The position numbers and the translations under genes are program-made. From positions 1 to 58,677 of IMG/VR virus record IMGVR_UViG_3300046817_000092: a DNA stretch of 58,677 bases; one strand, given 5' to 3'. Below are positions 9,198-15,762 of the stretch, piece after piece; within the stretch, counting starts at the first letter, position 1; every line of letters begins with the position of its first letter. The notes below the pieces were generated by a model. It was not told where the DNA came from. It made no database searches and saw only the letters and a program-made list of their open reading frames with translations. This stretch comes from a virus.

Positions 9198-9794
9198 TTA
9201 ACCGGACTTGAGTGTGCCAGTGACCTTTTCAGTGTCACCGTTTGCAAAGTTGCGTGTAGCTGCTGTGTCGGCTGCTACGTAGATGTTACCTCCGTTGACT
9301 GTGGTACCGTCTCCCATGAACCAACTATTAGCACCGTTAGGTACTGGCCCACCGGAGAACGTAAATGTGACCTGATCGCCTGCCATGCTCGTACCACCAG
9401 TAGACAGTGTATTGTCGAACGTGCTAGCTGCCCAGTCTACTGAGCCTGTGCCAATTGAAGCCGCAATGCTCGGACGACTATATCCAGCCGTTGTGCCGGA
9501 TGCAATCTCATTGACGTTAGTACCTGTGATCGTTACGGAGATTGCGGAGTTACGAGCCATTGACGACACGGCTGTCGTTGATAAGCCAATGCGCCAAGGC
9601 GACGGAGGAACAATCGTTGCCGATGCACCTAGGATATAGTTAAGGTGCAAATCCGTCCAACGCTGAAACACGATGGTTGCAAACCTAACCGAATTCGCCG
9701 GACCTTCTCCTAACAAACCCTGCACAGGGTCTGCGTGGTGGAAATGCTCGCCAGGACTCATTGAATCAAACATCACTGTCACCTTCTGACTCAC
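9198..9794 (-). CDS. Putative minor structural protein (198 aa)
   Basis: A beta-rich, Gly/Ser/Thr-rich protein whose C-terminal region (WAASTFDNTLSTGGTSMAGD to the end) resembles the jelly-roll type domains of phage structural proteins. The start overlaps the end of the upstream gene by 29 nt. No catalytic motif is visible. A head-fibre or minor tail role is inferred from the neighbouring beta-rich genes. Confidence 0.65.
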   Translation of the reverse strand: MSQKVTVMFDSMSPGEHFHHADPVQGLLGEGPANSVRFATIVFQRWTDLHLNYILGASATIVPPSPWRIGLSTTAVSSMARNSAISVTITGTNVNEIASGTTAGYSRPSIAASIGTGSVDWAASTFDNTLSTGGTSMAGDQVTFTFSGGPVPNGANSWFMGDGTTVNGGNIYVAADTAATRNFANGDTEKVTGTLKSG

Positions 9795-10269
9795 TCTCGG
9801 TGTTATCAGCCGTGAGGAAACTTAAGTCCATCTCATCACCAGGTGCCTTATACATTGAACGATGTGCGCCCTGATCTACTGGATACAGTGGACTACTCTC
9901 GTTGCGAACCGCCTGTATAAGAGCGTGTGGATCGACGTTACCATCTTCGTCCTTAAGACCGTCAAATAACTCCTGCATCACGTCTGCACTTAACGGCGCA
10001 GGCTGGAAATCAGCCGGATGCTGTTCACCGTACAGAATGACTCTTTTAACGTGTTCCGCCGGACGCTGCTTTGCAGTATCAGGATGAACCATGCCCGGAA
10101 CACTGTAGTCAATGTCATCACGCGCTACCTGATCCTGTGCTGCACCAGGCTGTCCATTGAGCGCACGATCATTATGGTTCTTAAGTGCGCCCTGCAACTC
10201 ATCGAGACTATCGTAACTCATTACACTCTTAGAGCCAGTCTCGAATATAATCTCAGCGTACTCTGTCAT
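9766..10269 (-). CDS. Hypothetical protein, acidic C-terminus (167 aa)
   Basis: A soluble, acidic protein with the C-terminal run ESESEGDSDV and no recognisable domain. It overlaps both neighbours (4 nt with the upstream gene, 29 nt with the downstream one), which is the compact coupling seen along this operon. Encoded in the first kilobase and a half of the late transcript, before the structural genes. Function unknown. Confidence 0.7.
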   Translation of the reverse strand: MTEYAEIIFETGSKSVMSYDSLDELQGALKNHNDRALNGQPGAAQDQVARDDIDYSVPGMVHPDTAKQRPAEHVKRVILYGEQHPADFQPAPLSADVMQELFDGLKDEDGNVDPHALIQAVRNESSPLYPVDQGAHRSMYKAPGDEMDLSFLTADNTESESEGDSDV

Positions 10270-10709
10270 CTTTCACCACCCTCATGTTCGTGTAATGGCG
10301 CTCTAGGCGCTGTTGCCATTGCGTTTATAATCTCATCGTGCATGTTACCCGTCGGGAATATGCCATATGGCGTAAGTCTTTCGGCTGCTTCGGGAAACAT
10401 TGCCCATCCAGCTGCATTAAGCTGTTTGACTAACTTCTCAGCATCTGGGTGTTCACGCTTATTGTGGACTTCTTCCCACTTCTGCCTACGCGAGAGAGCA
10501 GCTTGCATTATCTCAACGTAACCGCTTCCTGGGTCTACGTCGTCCATTAGCCACATCGCATATTGACGCAGATCGAGCGTACTCTGATATAAAGCCCCGC
10601 ACAGGCGGCAAGCTCTAAATGGTGCTTGCGCGTTAAATGACGAACCAAGATCAACCAGCCCAACAGGTTGATGAATCATAACTAGTTCGGCTGGTCTGTT
10701 GTGGTTCAT
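10266..10709 (-). CDS. Hypothetical protein with single CxxC motif (147 aa)
   Basis: The sequence carries CRLCG near residue 37, half of a zinc knuckle, and a later HExxNA-like segment (MHDEIINAMATAP) without a full metalloprotease signature. It overlaps both neighbours by 4 nt. It could be a packaging accessory protein since it is the second gene of the operon leading to terL, but nothing in the sequence proves this. Confidence 0.7.
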   Translation of the reverse strand: MNHNRPAELVMIHQPVGLVDLGSSFNAQAPFRACRLCGALYQSTLDLRQYAMWLMDDVDPGSGYVEIMQAALSRRQKWEEVHNKREHPDAEKLVKQLNAAGWAMFPEAAERLTPYGIFPTGNMHDEIINAMATAPRAPLHEHEGGER

Positions 10710-11083
10710 GTTGCGGGTGATGCCTTCTCGTCGTTCTTCGCCAACTGGCCCATGAGTCCTCTGAGTGTTTCCTCGCCAGAGTCGGTTAACCTGTCCGACA
10801 ATAACAACTCAACAACCCACTTACTGAGGCTGGCCTTAACCGAGTCACTCTCACTGTGTTTCATGAGTGCACCGATGATATTCAATGCATCCGGCGCAAG
10901 GTCCTTCATACCCTTACGTGCGGCTTCTCTCATATCATCGAAGTTCTCGCAACTGGCAAACTCACCTATTAAGGCTGCGTTGGCCTGCGCTAACTTCTCG
11001 TTCTTATTACGTTCCTCATCCAGAAGTGACTGGAGTGCTTGCGCGGCTGAGTTGCTGGGGTTGCTTGGGTTCTCTTGTGACAT
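10706..11083 (-). CDS. First gene of late operon; coiled-coil protein, possible small terminase
   Basis: A 125-residue helical protein with a heptad-like N-terminal half (SLLDEERNKNEKLAQANAAL) and no cysteines except one. The ATG at 11083 has GAAAGG about 7 nt upstream, and a nested hairpin (11113-11202) lies just ahead. It is the promoter-proximal gene of the leftward arm that encodes terminase and the whole virion. Small terminase subunits are often small helical proteins at this position, but the TerS helix-turn-helix is not evident, so this is only a candidate. Confidence 0.7.
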   Translation of the reverse strand: MSQENPSNPSNSAAQALQSLLDEERNKNEKLAQANAALIGEFASCENFDDMREAARKGMKDLAPDALNIIGALMKHSESDSVKASLSKWVVELLLSDRLTDSGEETLRGLMGQLAKNDEKASPAT

Positions 11084-11112
11084 AATTGCCTTTCACGTTT
11101 TTGCAGAGAGTT

Positions 11113-11202
11113 GCGGGACTAGGTGGTGGAAGTAAGGCAACCGAGTGAACTGGTCAACGTGTATTCGTGACCGCCAACGACGCCTTGCTAACCTAGCCCC
11201 GC
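11113..11202 (-). ncRNA. Nested hairpin upstream of late operon
   Basis: Outer arms 11113-11124 and 11191-11202 pair over 12 bp with one mismatch. Inside, AAGGC (11134-11138) pairs with GCCTT (11182-11186) and GGTCA (11152-11156) with TGACC (11168-11172), giving three stacked tiers. It lies 30 nt ahead of the first late gene on the minus strand, so it would be in the 5-prime leader of the late mRNA. Confidence 0.55.
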
Positions 11203-11263
11203 ACCCGCATAATACACGTGTGCTGGGTTAAAATGACACTGACCGAGTGTTAGTAATTCATGA

Positions 11264-11354
11264 GAGAGAGTTGTTGTAGTTATGAAATGGAGTTTTTAAA
11301 AACACCAATTTTTGGATCGTGTTTAAGAGAGTTACGAAATGGGTATTTTAAAAC
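11264..11354. repeat. AT-rich island with imperfect direct repeat
   Basis: Two segments, about 11264-11303 and 11325-11356, share AGAGAGTT followed by (T/C)GAAATGG and then a TTTTAAAA-type run. The second copy lacks about seven bases. The tract is clearly richer in A and T than its surroundings. This could be a strand-opening element of an origin or a late-promoter region; the sequence alone does not decide. Confidence 0.4.
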
Positions 11355-11847
11355 AATCAACTGGGTGACTGTACGCCGGCACGCGTTTATTACTTATAAA
11401 CAATACTTCTCTCTGACGCCATAGGAGCCCTTCTAACGTCACGCGACGTTCGAGCGGTAACTATGTTGCCTCTCGCCCGCGATGCCCTTAGCGTTACGCG
11501 TGTGACCTTACAGGGCTATCGTACGCGTGATACCTCACGTACACTCAATAAACCCTTATCACTTACAAAGATCAGTAGTTACTACTGATGTATTCGCTAC
11601 TTGACCTGTCATTATCCCTCGTGTTGTTGCTGTTGTTGGTGAGTCGGCTACGTGCTGTTAGTGGCGATTTCTTATTAGTCACTGTTTTCCTCACGTACGT
11701 GCGACGGGGGTACGTGGGCGATGCACACGTGCGCGGGGGAGATCCGCACCGGTACAGATGTACGCACGTAGTGTGCGCAGAGTCCAGGGCCACCACATCA
11801 CTAGCCTATCGTAGTGGCGCACGTTCACCACTAACGATTGGAGTACC

Positions 11848-11997
11848 ATGTATACAGTCGTAGTGTTTGATGCGTTGAATGGCGAGGCCGTCACAAGCCG
11901 AGACTTTGCTTTCGGTACTTGGGCAGAAATTGGCTTCTGGCTTGACCACTACGGTTACAACGATGATCGGTTCTACTTGAACATCAACTTTTCCTAG
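11848..11997 (+). CDS. Small hypothetical protein, first rightward gene (49 aa)
   Basis: The frame begins MYTVVVFDALNGEAV and ends FYLNINFS. The ATG has GGAG 6 nt upstream (the same GGAGTANNATG layout as the next gene). The product is a compact, beta/alpha-looking soluble protein with no known family. It sits between the two halves of the 27-bp inverted repeat and directly before the first rightward promoter, so it would need a separate promoter, which I could not place. Confidence 0.65.
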   Translation: MYTVVVFDALNGEAVTSRDFAFGTWAEIGFWLDHYGYNDDRFYLNINFS

Positions 11998-11998
11998 C

Positions 11999-12028
11999 TT
12001 GACAGTACGTGCGTCACCACGATAGGCT
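11999..12028 (+). promoter_or_regulatory. Early promoter, TTGACA-18-TAGGCT
   Basis: TTGACA at 11999-12004, an 18-bp spacer and TAGGCT at 12023-12028. The expected start of transcription (about 12034-12036) coincides with an ATG at 12036, so a leaderless mRNA is possible. The spacer and -10 lie in the inverted repeat shared with 11798-11824. Confidence 0.65.
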
Positions 12029-12089
12029 AGTGAGTATGCAAAGGTTCAACGGCGCACCCTACTTCACTCTTACTCAGAATGGAGTAGTC

Positions 12090-12410
12090 ATGCCGGATTC
12101 AAAGATGATGATTCGTGCCGATGCCAAAGCAATCGGAATGGTGACTGCACTAAGCACCACCAACCGTCGCAAGCCTCGCACGTATCCTCGCGCAAGTGAC
12201 TGCATCACCTACACCTACAAGGGTGAGTACGTACCGCACAAGTCGATGGATGAGCGTGACCGCACCGGCGCAACGATCTTCAAGAGCGCAAGAGCGGAAA
12301 AGCGCGCAACGTCCAAGCGTTCTTCGAGTGCTTCTGCCCCGAAGCGTTATCTCACTTCGGACGATCATCGGATCATGCGGGAACTGCCCGCAATCAACAC
12401 AGAGTACTAA
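12090..12410 (+). CDS. Basic hypothetical protein (106 aa)
   Basis: A very basic, Arg/Lys/Ser-rich protein (AEKRATSKRSSSASAPKRYL near the C-terminus), consistent with nucleic-acid binding, though no fold is recognised. I chose ATG 12090 because GGAG lies 6 nt upstream, in the same layout as the preceding gene. An in-frame ATG at 12036 would suit a leaderless transcript from the promoter at 11999 and would add 18 residues. It is followed by a short gap and another small gene. Confidence 0.7.
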   Translation: MPDSKMMIRADAKAIGMVTALSTTNRRKPRTYPRASDCITYTYKGEYVPHKSMDERDRTGATIFKSARAEKRATSKRSSSASAPKRYLTSDDHRIMRELPAINTEY

Positions 12411-12472
12411 ACCGCTCAAGCCTTGTAGGGTGCGCTCTTGAACCTTTGTTACAACACAACAAGAAAGGTGTC

Positions 12473-12679
12473 ATGGGTACACTAACCCTTGCACAGATTG
12501 ATGCCGCGTTGGAAATTGATAACCGCGGCAAGGCACCGAAAGCCGCTCGTTGGTTCGATGGTAACGAATGGCATAGCACCAATCCGCCGACTGGCTATAC
12601 TATCGGCATCTTTGAAGGTAAGGCCGGTAAGTCTCGCCGCTTCATCACTACTCGTTCGGTCGTTGCATACAAGCCTTAG
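12473..12679 (+). CDS. Small early protein with shared N-terminal motif (68 aa)
   Basis: Starts MGTLTLAQIDAALEIDNRG, a version of the LSLxxIxxLL motif found at the N-termini of several other early proteins in this genome. ATG 12473 has AGAAAGG upstream; an in-frame ATG at 12446 lacks a ribosome binding site. The rest (ARWFDGNEWHST, KSRRFITTRSVVAY) is basic and aromatic with no known family. It is followed by a nested hairpin (12677-12743). Confidence 0.7.
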   Translation: MGTLTLAQIDAALEIDNRGKAPKAARWFDGNEWHSTNPPTGYTIGIFEGKAGKSRRFITTRSVVAYKP

Positions 12680-12743
12680 TTGTTAGAACAGCCGATAGGC
12701 GCCGCGATAACGCGCTTAATCGTCCTATCGGCTATTCCAACTA
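12677..12743 (+). ncRNA. Nested hairpin upstream of 32-aa membrane gene
   Basis: AGCCGATAGG (12690-12699) pairs perfectly with 12724-12733, and an outer TAGTTG/CAACTA pair (12677-12682 with 12738-12743) closes it. No U-tract follows, so it is not a classical terminator. A strong AAGGGGGTGA ribosome binding site comes right after it. Confidence 0.6.
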
Positions 12744-12762
12744 CTTAAGGGGGTGATAATAA

Positions 12763-12861
12763 GTGTTCAATCTGCCTCATCATGAATTGCGAGTTATTGT
12801 CGCGGTTATCCTGCTTTATGTACTAATGTTCGTGATATACAAGATCGCCGACCGCGCCTAA
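12763..12861 (+). CDS. Tiny membrane protein (32 aa)
   Basis: GTG 12763 follows AAGGGGGTGAT by 6 nt, matching the ribosome binding sites of the next genes. The product MFNLPHHELR is followed by one hydrophobic segment (VIVAVILLYVLMFVIY, residues 11-26) and a basic tail KIADRA, giving a single-pass membrane miniprotein. Small phage membrane proteins in early regions often act on the host envelope or on other phages; nothing more can be said. Confidence 0.65.
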   Translation: MFNLPHHELRVIVAVILLYVLMFVIYKIADRA

Positions 12862-13219
12862 CCCGCTAACGCGCCAATGATCCGCGATTTTAGTCGGATC
12901 GGCATGATTTTGCTAGCCTTTTTGTTGTTCCACCAGTCGCAGCCCCTTAAAGGGAAAAAGCTAAGGTGGATAACACGGATAACACGGATAAGTAGTACGT
13001 TTCTGTAGTATAATCACGTAGAGTATACTATAGGGTACAGACTGACGAATATTTGAGCCCGCAAGTATCTACTTATCCAAGTTCTTAAAGTTCTGACGAG
13101 CAAACAAGGTCGTAACTTTATCGAACAATCAGGTTCGTGAGGTTAGCAGCATAAGGTTTCCTAATGTGGACGAATACACCACATAAGAAATCCTGATCCC
13201 ACCACCCCGCGAATCAGGC

Positions 13220-13248
13220 TTGACATGCGAGTCCGAACCTGCTAGAGT
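13220..13248 (+). promoter_or_regulatory. Promoter, TTGACA-17-TAGAGT
   Basis: TTGACA at 13220-13225, a 17-bp spacer and TAGAGT at 13243-13248. It gives a leader of roughly 205 nt before the gene at 13462, most of which is taken up by a closed RNA element. Confidence 0.7.
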
Positions 13249-13312
13249 TCTAATCACGGCCGGACGATTCCAGTCGGCCCGAGCTAACTTTTTTGACCAC
13301 ACTCACCAGATA

Positions 13313-13439
13313 GGCTTAATAAGGCACATAAGTAAGACGGTAGCACCTGACCCCATAAACCGCTCCGGTTACCCCGGATCGAACGTCAGTCATACCGCGA
13401 CCAATAAGCACAACGGTCACTTGTGTGTCTTATTAAGTC
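13313..13439 (+). ncRNA. Structured RNA element closed by 20-bp helix
   Basis: Arms 13313-13332 and 13420-13439 pair over all 20 positions with three G-U wobbles and no mismatch. The loop is about 87 nt and contains GACGG and CGGTTACCCCGG-type inner pairings that I did not resolve. It ends 10 nt before an AGGAAGGGGGTGA ribosome binding site. Confidence 0.65.
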
Positions 13440-13461
13440 AATCTAGGAAGGGGGTGATAAG

Positions 13462-13677
13462 ATGGACGAACGAATGCGAATTGCAGAAATTAACGTGAAG
13501 GTAGGCGGAACTACGCCTAACGATGCAAAGCGTATTATGCGGCAAGCAGAAAAGGCTTTGCAGTCAGTCGAAGGGCTAACAGTAACGTCAATGTGGCTAG
13601 TTCGTGAAACGAACGTGCCACTAATTGACGAAGAACTTGATTCCGTGCTAAGACCAAAAGACGATTGGATACGCTGA
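13462..13677 (+). CDS. Small hypothetical protein (71 aa)
   Basis: ATG 13462 is preceded by AAGGGGGTGATAAG, an ideal ribosome binding site. The product has a basic helical centre (PNDAKRIMRQAEKALQSVEG) and an acidic C-terminal half ending PKDDWIR. No family recognised. It is expressed from the promoter at 13220 with a long structured leader. Confidence 0.75.
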   Translation: MDERMRIAEINVKVGGTTPNDAKRIMRQAEKALQSVEGLTVTSMWLVRETNVPLIDEELDSVLRPKDDWIR

Positions 13678-13682
13678 CTAGA

Positions 13683-13780
13683 GTGAGGCTGTTAGGGTAA
13701 ATCCGGCGAGTCACATGGAATTGACCATGCGCTTATTAAGTGGATGCGGAATCGCACCCGTCGGTACTTGACAGTCTCAC
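13683..13780 (+). ncRNA. Nested hairpin overlapping a promoter
   Basis: GTGAGGCTGT (13683-13692) pairs with 13771-13780 (one G-U), and CATGG/CCATG (13714-13718 with 13725-13729) forms an inner stem. The 3-prime arm covers part of the TTGACA box at 13768, so the same DNA serves as a promoter and as an RNA stem of the upstream transcript. Confidence 0.5.
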
Positions 13781-13796
13781 GGTAGTCTGGTACAAT
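13768..13796 (+). promoter_or_regulatory. Promoter, TTGACA-17-TACAAT
   Basis: TTGACA at 13768-13773, a 17-bp spacer and TACAAT at 13791-13796, about 50 nt ahead of the gene at 13851. Confidence 0.75.
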
Positions 13797-13850
13797 GCCA
13801 CTAGATCGTTAAAACAAACCGCAAACAGACATCGGAAGGGGGTGAACAAT

Positions 13851-14207
13851 ATGTCAGACATGATTCTTTCACTTGCTGAGATTGATGCAATCCTCGCAGA
13901 GCCGCGTCGTACTCGCGGTGAGTACAAGCCGGTTGTGACTAACTTCGCTGATTCCGGTGAGATTGCAATGGATCTCACGGCTCGTTTTCCTGGTAAGACC
14001 GCTGCAAGTCTTAAGCAGTCGGTCAATGTTAACATCGAGAAGCATGGTGTTAAGGAGAATTGGCCCGCATTCAAGCTGCTTATCACTGGTAAGGATGATG
14101 AGTCCACTGGTGAGAAGGCTACGCTGCTTCTCGTTAATCTCGATGCCCACGCTGCTGCTACGGCCGCTGCTAAGGCTGCTGAGGTCGATACCGACGACGA
14201 CGAGTAA
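13851..14207 (+). CDS. Early protein with LSL-helix motif, paralogue of 21412 gene (118 aa)
   Basis: Starts MSDMILSLAEIDAILAEP, followed by TRGEYKPVV. The gene at 21412 has the same layout (LSLDAINDLL, TRGDYDGVL, then a central PGK or AGK segment), so the two are diverged paralogues of 118-119 residues with acidic or Ala-rich tails. ATG 13851 has AAGGGGGTGAACAAT upstream; a longer frame from 13740 runs through the promoter and is rejected. Function unknown; a small DNA- or RNA-associated protein is possible. Confidence 0.75.
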   Translation: MSDMILSLAEIDAILAEPRRTRGEYKPVVTNFADSGEIAMDLTARFPGKTAASLKQSVNVNIEKHGVKENWPAFKLLITGKDDESTGEKATLLLVNLDAHAAATAAAKAAEVDTDDDE

Positions 14208-14210
14208 GAA

Positions 14211-14309
14211 CTAAGGGTCAGTCCAGCGGTAAAGATCGGATGTAGTGGCTGGAGTTAGGCCGATTACCCTTAGTAGTCCAGCTAACTAACGGGTCAAGCC
14301 GAGTTAGCT
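14211..14309 (+). ncRNA. Two-domain structured RNA element
   Basis: CTAAGGGT (14211-14218) pairs with ACCCTTAG (14266-14273) and encloses CCAGC/GCTGG (14223-14227 with 14248-14252). A second stem, AGCTAACT/AGTTAGCT (14280-14287 with 14302-14309), follows. It ends 15-20 nt before the next ribosome binding site. Confidence 0.6.
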
Positions 14310-14336
14310 AATCGAAACAACGTAAGGGGGTGAATA

Positions 14337-14630
14337 ATGCATTACGTGATGAAGTATGAGGTCTACCAACAGTACGGTGGGCCGGAGGAAGGCGGATGGT
14401 GGTATGAGGAGGGTATTGCACAATGGCGATTCCCGATTCCTGTACCGTCCCAAAGTCTCGCCTACAGACTGTGCAGGGTTCTTAACGACCGCGAACACGA
14501 ACGTCGTAAGACTGAGTGTGATTATGAGTACACTTCAGTCTTGAGTGATCGTGATACGTTCTACGGTTACGGTATTGCTGATACATTCCGGCCGCAGAAC
14601 TACCCAGAGCTTAAACCGCATTACGAGTAA
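14337..14630 (+). CDS. Hypothetical protein rich in Tyr and Trp (97 aa)
   Basis: ATG 14337 follows AAGGGGGTGAATA. The sequence is unusually aromatic (YEVYQQYGGPEEGGWWYEEG) with a central basic region (NDREHERRKTECDYEY). No family recognised. It stands alone between two structured RNA elements. Confidence 0.72.
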   Translation: MHYVMKYEVYQQYGGPEEGGWWYEEGIAQWRFPIPVPSQSLAYRLCRVLNDREHERRKTECDYEYTSVLSDRDTFYGYGIADTFRPQNYPELKPHYE

Positions 14631-14690
14631 GTTTCACGACAACGCTTGACAATCGCACCAACCTGTGCAAGAATTGTCAAGTAAGGAAAC
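14631..14690 (+). ncRNA. Three-tier hairpin
   Basis: GTTTC/GAAAC (14631-14635 with 14686-14690) encloses CTTGACAAT/ATTGTCAAG (14645-14653 with 14673-14681), which encloses GCAC/GTGC (14655-14658 with 14665-14668). A TTGACA at 14646 with AAGAAT 17 bp downstream may also act as a weak promoter. Confidence 0.6.
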
Positions 14691-14708
14691 CGCGAACGAG
14701 GGAAGGGG

Positions 14709-14930
14709 GTGATTGCCATATATACCGACACCAACTTCAAGACTAAGAAGGCACTTAAAGAGGCTGTTGCCGACGGTAAGGAAGTGACCGTATTTCAGCC
14801 TAACAACATCTTTGGTAACCCAACACCGAAAGACGGTAACATCACACTGGAAGGGCCGCACTATCCTGCACCACATTCCTGGTACGCTCAGGCTACGCTT
14901 AAGGATGGCCTGGTCATTAAGGTGAAATAA
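14709..14930 (+). CDS. Small hypothetical protein with unusual start codon (up to 73 aa)
   Basis: The frame reads IAIYTDTNFKTKKALKEAVA and on to DGLVIKVK, a plausible compact alpha/beta protein. Its start is odd. The only ordinary start codon is the GTG at 14709, and it lies inside the AAGGGGGTGA ribosome binding site itself. At the spacing used by neighbouring genes the start would be ATT (14712) or ATA (14718). I give the GTG as the outer limit. No family recognised. Confidence 0.6.
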   Translation: MIAIYTDTNFKTKKALKEAVADGKEVTVFQPNNIFGNPTPKDGNITLEGPHYPAPHSWYAQATLKDGLVIKVK

Positions 14931-14967
14931 GTAACAAGCAGGGGTGCGGCTGCACAACGCACAGTAG

Positions 14968-15082
14968 GGTTAATGAAGCAATTAGGATGGATATGAGGGG
15001 CGACAATTGCAGCCAAATCGTCCGTCCTTGCTGCAAGGAAAAGCGATCGGACAGATCGCCTGTTCTAATTGTCTCATTAACT
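14968..15082 (+). ncRNA. Structured RNA element, homologous to 16141-16253
   Basis: Arms 14968-14985 and 15065-15082 pair over 18 positions with one mismatch. Inside are TTGCAGC/GCTGCAA (15007-15013 with 15030-15036) and GCGATC/GATCGC (15043-15048 with 15054-15059). The outer arms and the following CATTAACTCTATT..AACGAAAGG flank recur at 16141-16265. Confidence 0.65.
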
Positions 15083-15110
15083 CTATTCAACGAAAGGGGG
15101 TGAACAAACA

Positions 15111-15560
15111 ATGAAGTATTCCGAGTTGGATGCCACGATCGTAAACCTGCGAGAGTGTGCTGATTGGCTTGAGTCTAATCCAAGGGCTATCGAATTGCCC
15201 GCGATGAGGTTTGAGTCACAAGAGCGGATTTACGAGTATGCTAAGAACGCTGATGGTACTACGGATTGGGAGACGGTTAACGAGTTTGCCGTCCGTAGTA
15301 AGATGCGTCAAATCGCGAAAGCTCTGCGCAACGCTACGAAGGATTATTCCGGTCACGTCTTTAGGCTTACTAAGACGTTCGGTGATAGTCGATGGTCTAA
15401 GGGTTCTGTTACACTTGACTTCACTTCGGATCGTAACGCAATCTGCCGTAAGGTAGTCAAAGAGACTAAGCTTATTCCAGAAAGGACAGAGGTTTATCCT
15501 GCTAGGACAGAGGAAGTGGTAGAGTGGGTGTGCGACGACGCACTACTCGCCTCTAAGTAA
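15111..15560 (+). CDS. Hypothetical protein (149 aa)
   Basis: ATG 15111 follows AAAGGGGGTGAACAAACA. The N-terminal half is helical with many charged residues (MKYSELDATIVNLRECADWL), and the rest alternates basic and acidic stretches. No catalytic motif or family is recognised. It is a monocistronic unit between two structured RNA regions. Confidence 0.72.
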   Translation: MKYSELDATIVNLRECADWLESNPRAIELPAMRFESQERIYEYAKNADGTTDWETVNEFAVRSKMRQIAKALRNATKDYSGHVFRLTKTFGDSRWSKGSVTLDFTSDRNAICRKVVKETKLIPERTEVYPARTEEVVEWVCDDALLASK

Positions 15561-15596
15561 GTTAAAGGACGTAAAGAGGGTACGATACAGATTCGT

Positions 15597-15762
15597 GCCC
15601 CCGGAGTGACTATTAGTGAGTTCATCACTTAACAACTCGTTAAACCCAAAGGTTAATATCCCGTTCACAGGATAGATACCGCGTGTTCAGGTAGAGTTGG
15701 CTAGTAGAGTTGACTTCACTCAGCCACGTATAAGGTCGCAGGTTTGAATCCTGCCGGGGGCT
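15597..15762 (+). ncRNA. tRNA-like RNA, 166 nt, with acceptor stem and T-arm
   Basis: GCAGG-TTTGAAT-CCTGC (15738-15754) is a perfect T-arm followed directly by CGGGGGC (15755-15761). That segment pairs perfectly with GCCCCCG at 15597-15603. The 3-prime half resembles a tRNA-Arg, and GTAGAGTTGGCTAG (15691-15704) resembles a D-arm. About 86 nt, with hairpins AGTGA/TCACT (15615-15629) and TTAAACC/GGTTAA, lie between the 5-prime acceptor strand and that D-arm. No clear anticodon arm. It could be a split or decayed tRNA, an attP-like tRNA mimic, or a tmRNA-like RNA. Confidence 0.5.

Larger units (their letters stand above)
11084..11847. other. Divergent control region between late and early arms
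   Basis: About 760 bp separate the first leftward gene from the first rightward gene, and I see no convincing gene here. The region holds a nested hairpin (11113-11202), an AT-rich island with a direct repeat (11264-11354), a CpG-rich segment (11380-11560), four copies of ACGTGCG in either orientation, and one half of a 27-bp inverted repeat. It is the natural place for the late promoter and possibly for the replication origin. Confidence 0.6.
11697..12033. repeat. Five ACGTGCG heptamers and a 27-bp inverted repeat
   Basis: ACGTGCG occurs at 11697-11703, 11727-11733 and 12007-12013, and its complement CGCACGT at 11763-11769 and 11818-11824. The two outermost copies in the early leader are parts of a 27-bp inverted repeat (11798-11824 against 12007-12033) with 25 of 27 positions identical. 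The repeat covers the spacer and TAGGCT -10 box of the early promoter, so it is a likely operator or regulator site; the mirror copy points a similar -10 box leftward. Confidence 0.6.
12862..13461 (+). other. 600-bp non-coding early leader region
   Basis: No supported gene. It contains a short tandem repeat at about 12968-12992 (GGATAACAC units), an imperfect hairpin at about 13153-13193 centred on ATGTGG/CCACAT, a strong promoter (13220-13248), and a 127-nt element (13313-13439) closed by a 20-bp RNA helix just ahead of the next gene. Confidence 0.55.

Noticed and set aside
11588-11863. A 91-codon rightward open frame with a hydrophobic start in the divergent control region
   Set aside because: No ribosome binding site, Arg/Cys-rich composition unlike a protein after residue 40, and overlap with the better-supported 49-aa gene and with repeat sequences.
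13220-13498. A 92-codon rightward open frame
   Set aside because: It begins in the -35 box of a strong promoter and runs through a closed RNA element; the 71-aa gene at 13462 has the real ribosome binding site.
15597-15762. tmRNA
   Set aside because: The ends are tRNA-like, but the length is about half that of known tmRNAs, there is no tag reading frame ending in Ala-Ala, and the first pairs lack the Ala identity G-U.
15731-15762. attP core for integration into a host tRNA gene
   Set aside because: The T-arm and acceptor end would fit an att site, but no integrase or excisionase gene was found and the 5-prime acceptor strand is also present upstream. Kept only as an alternative.
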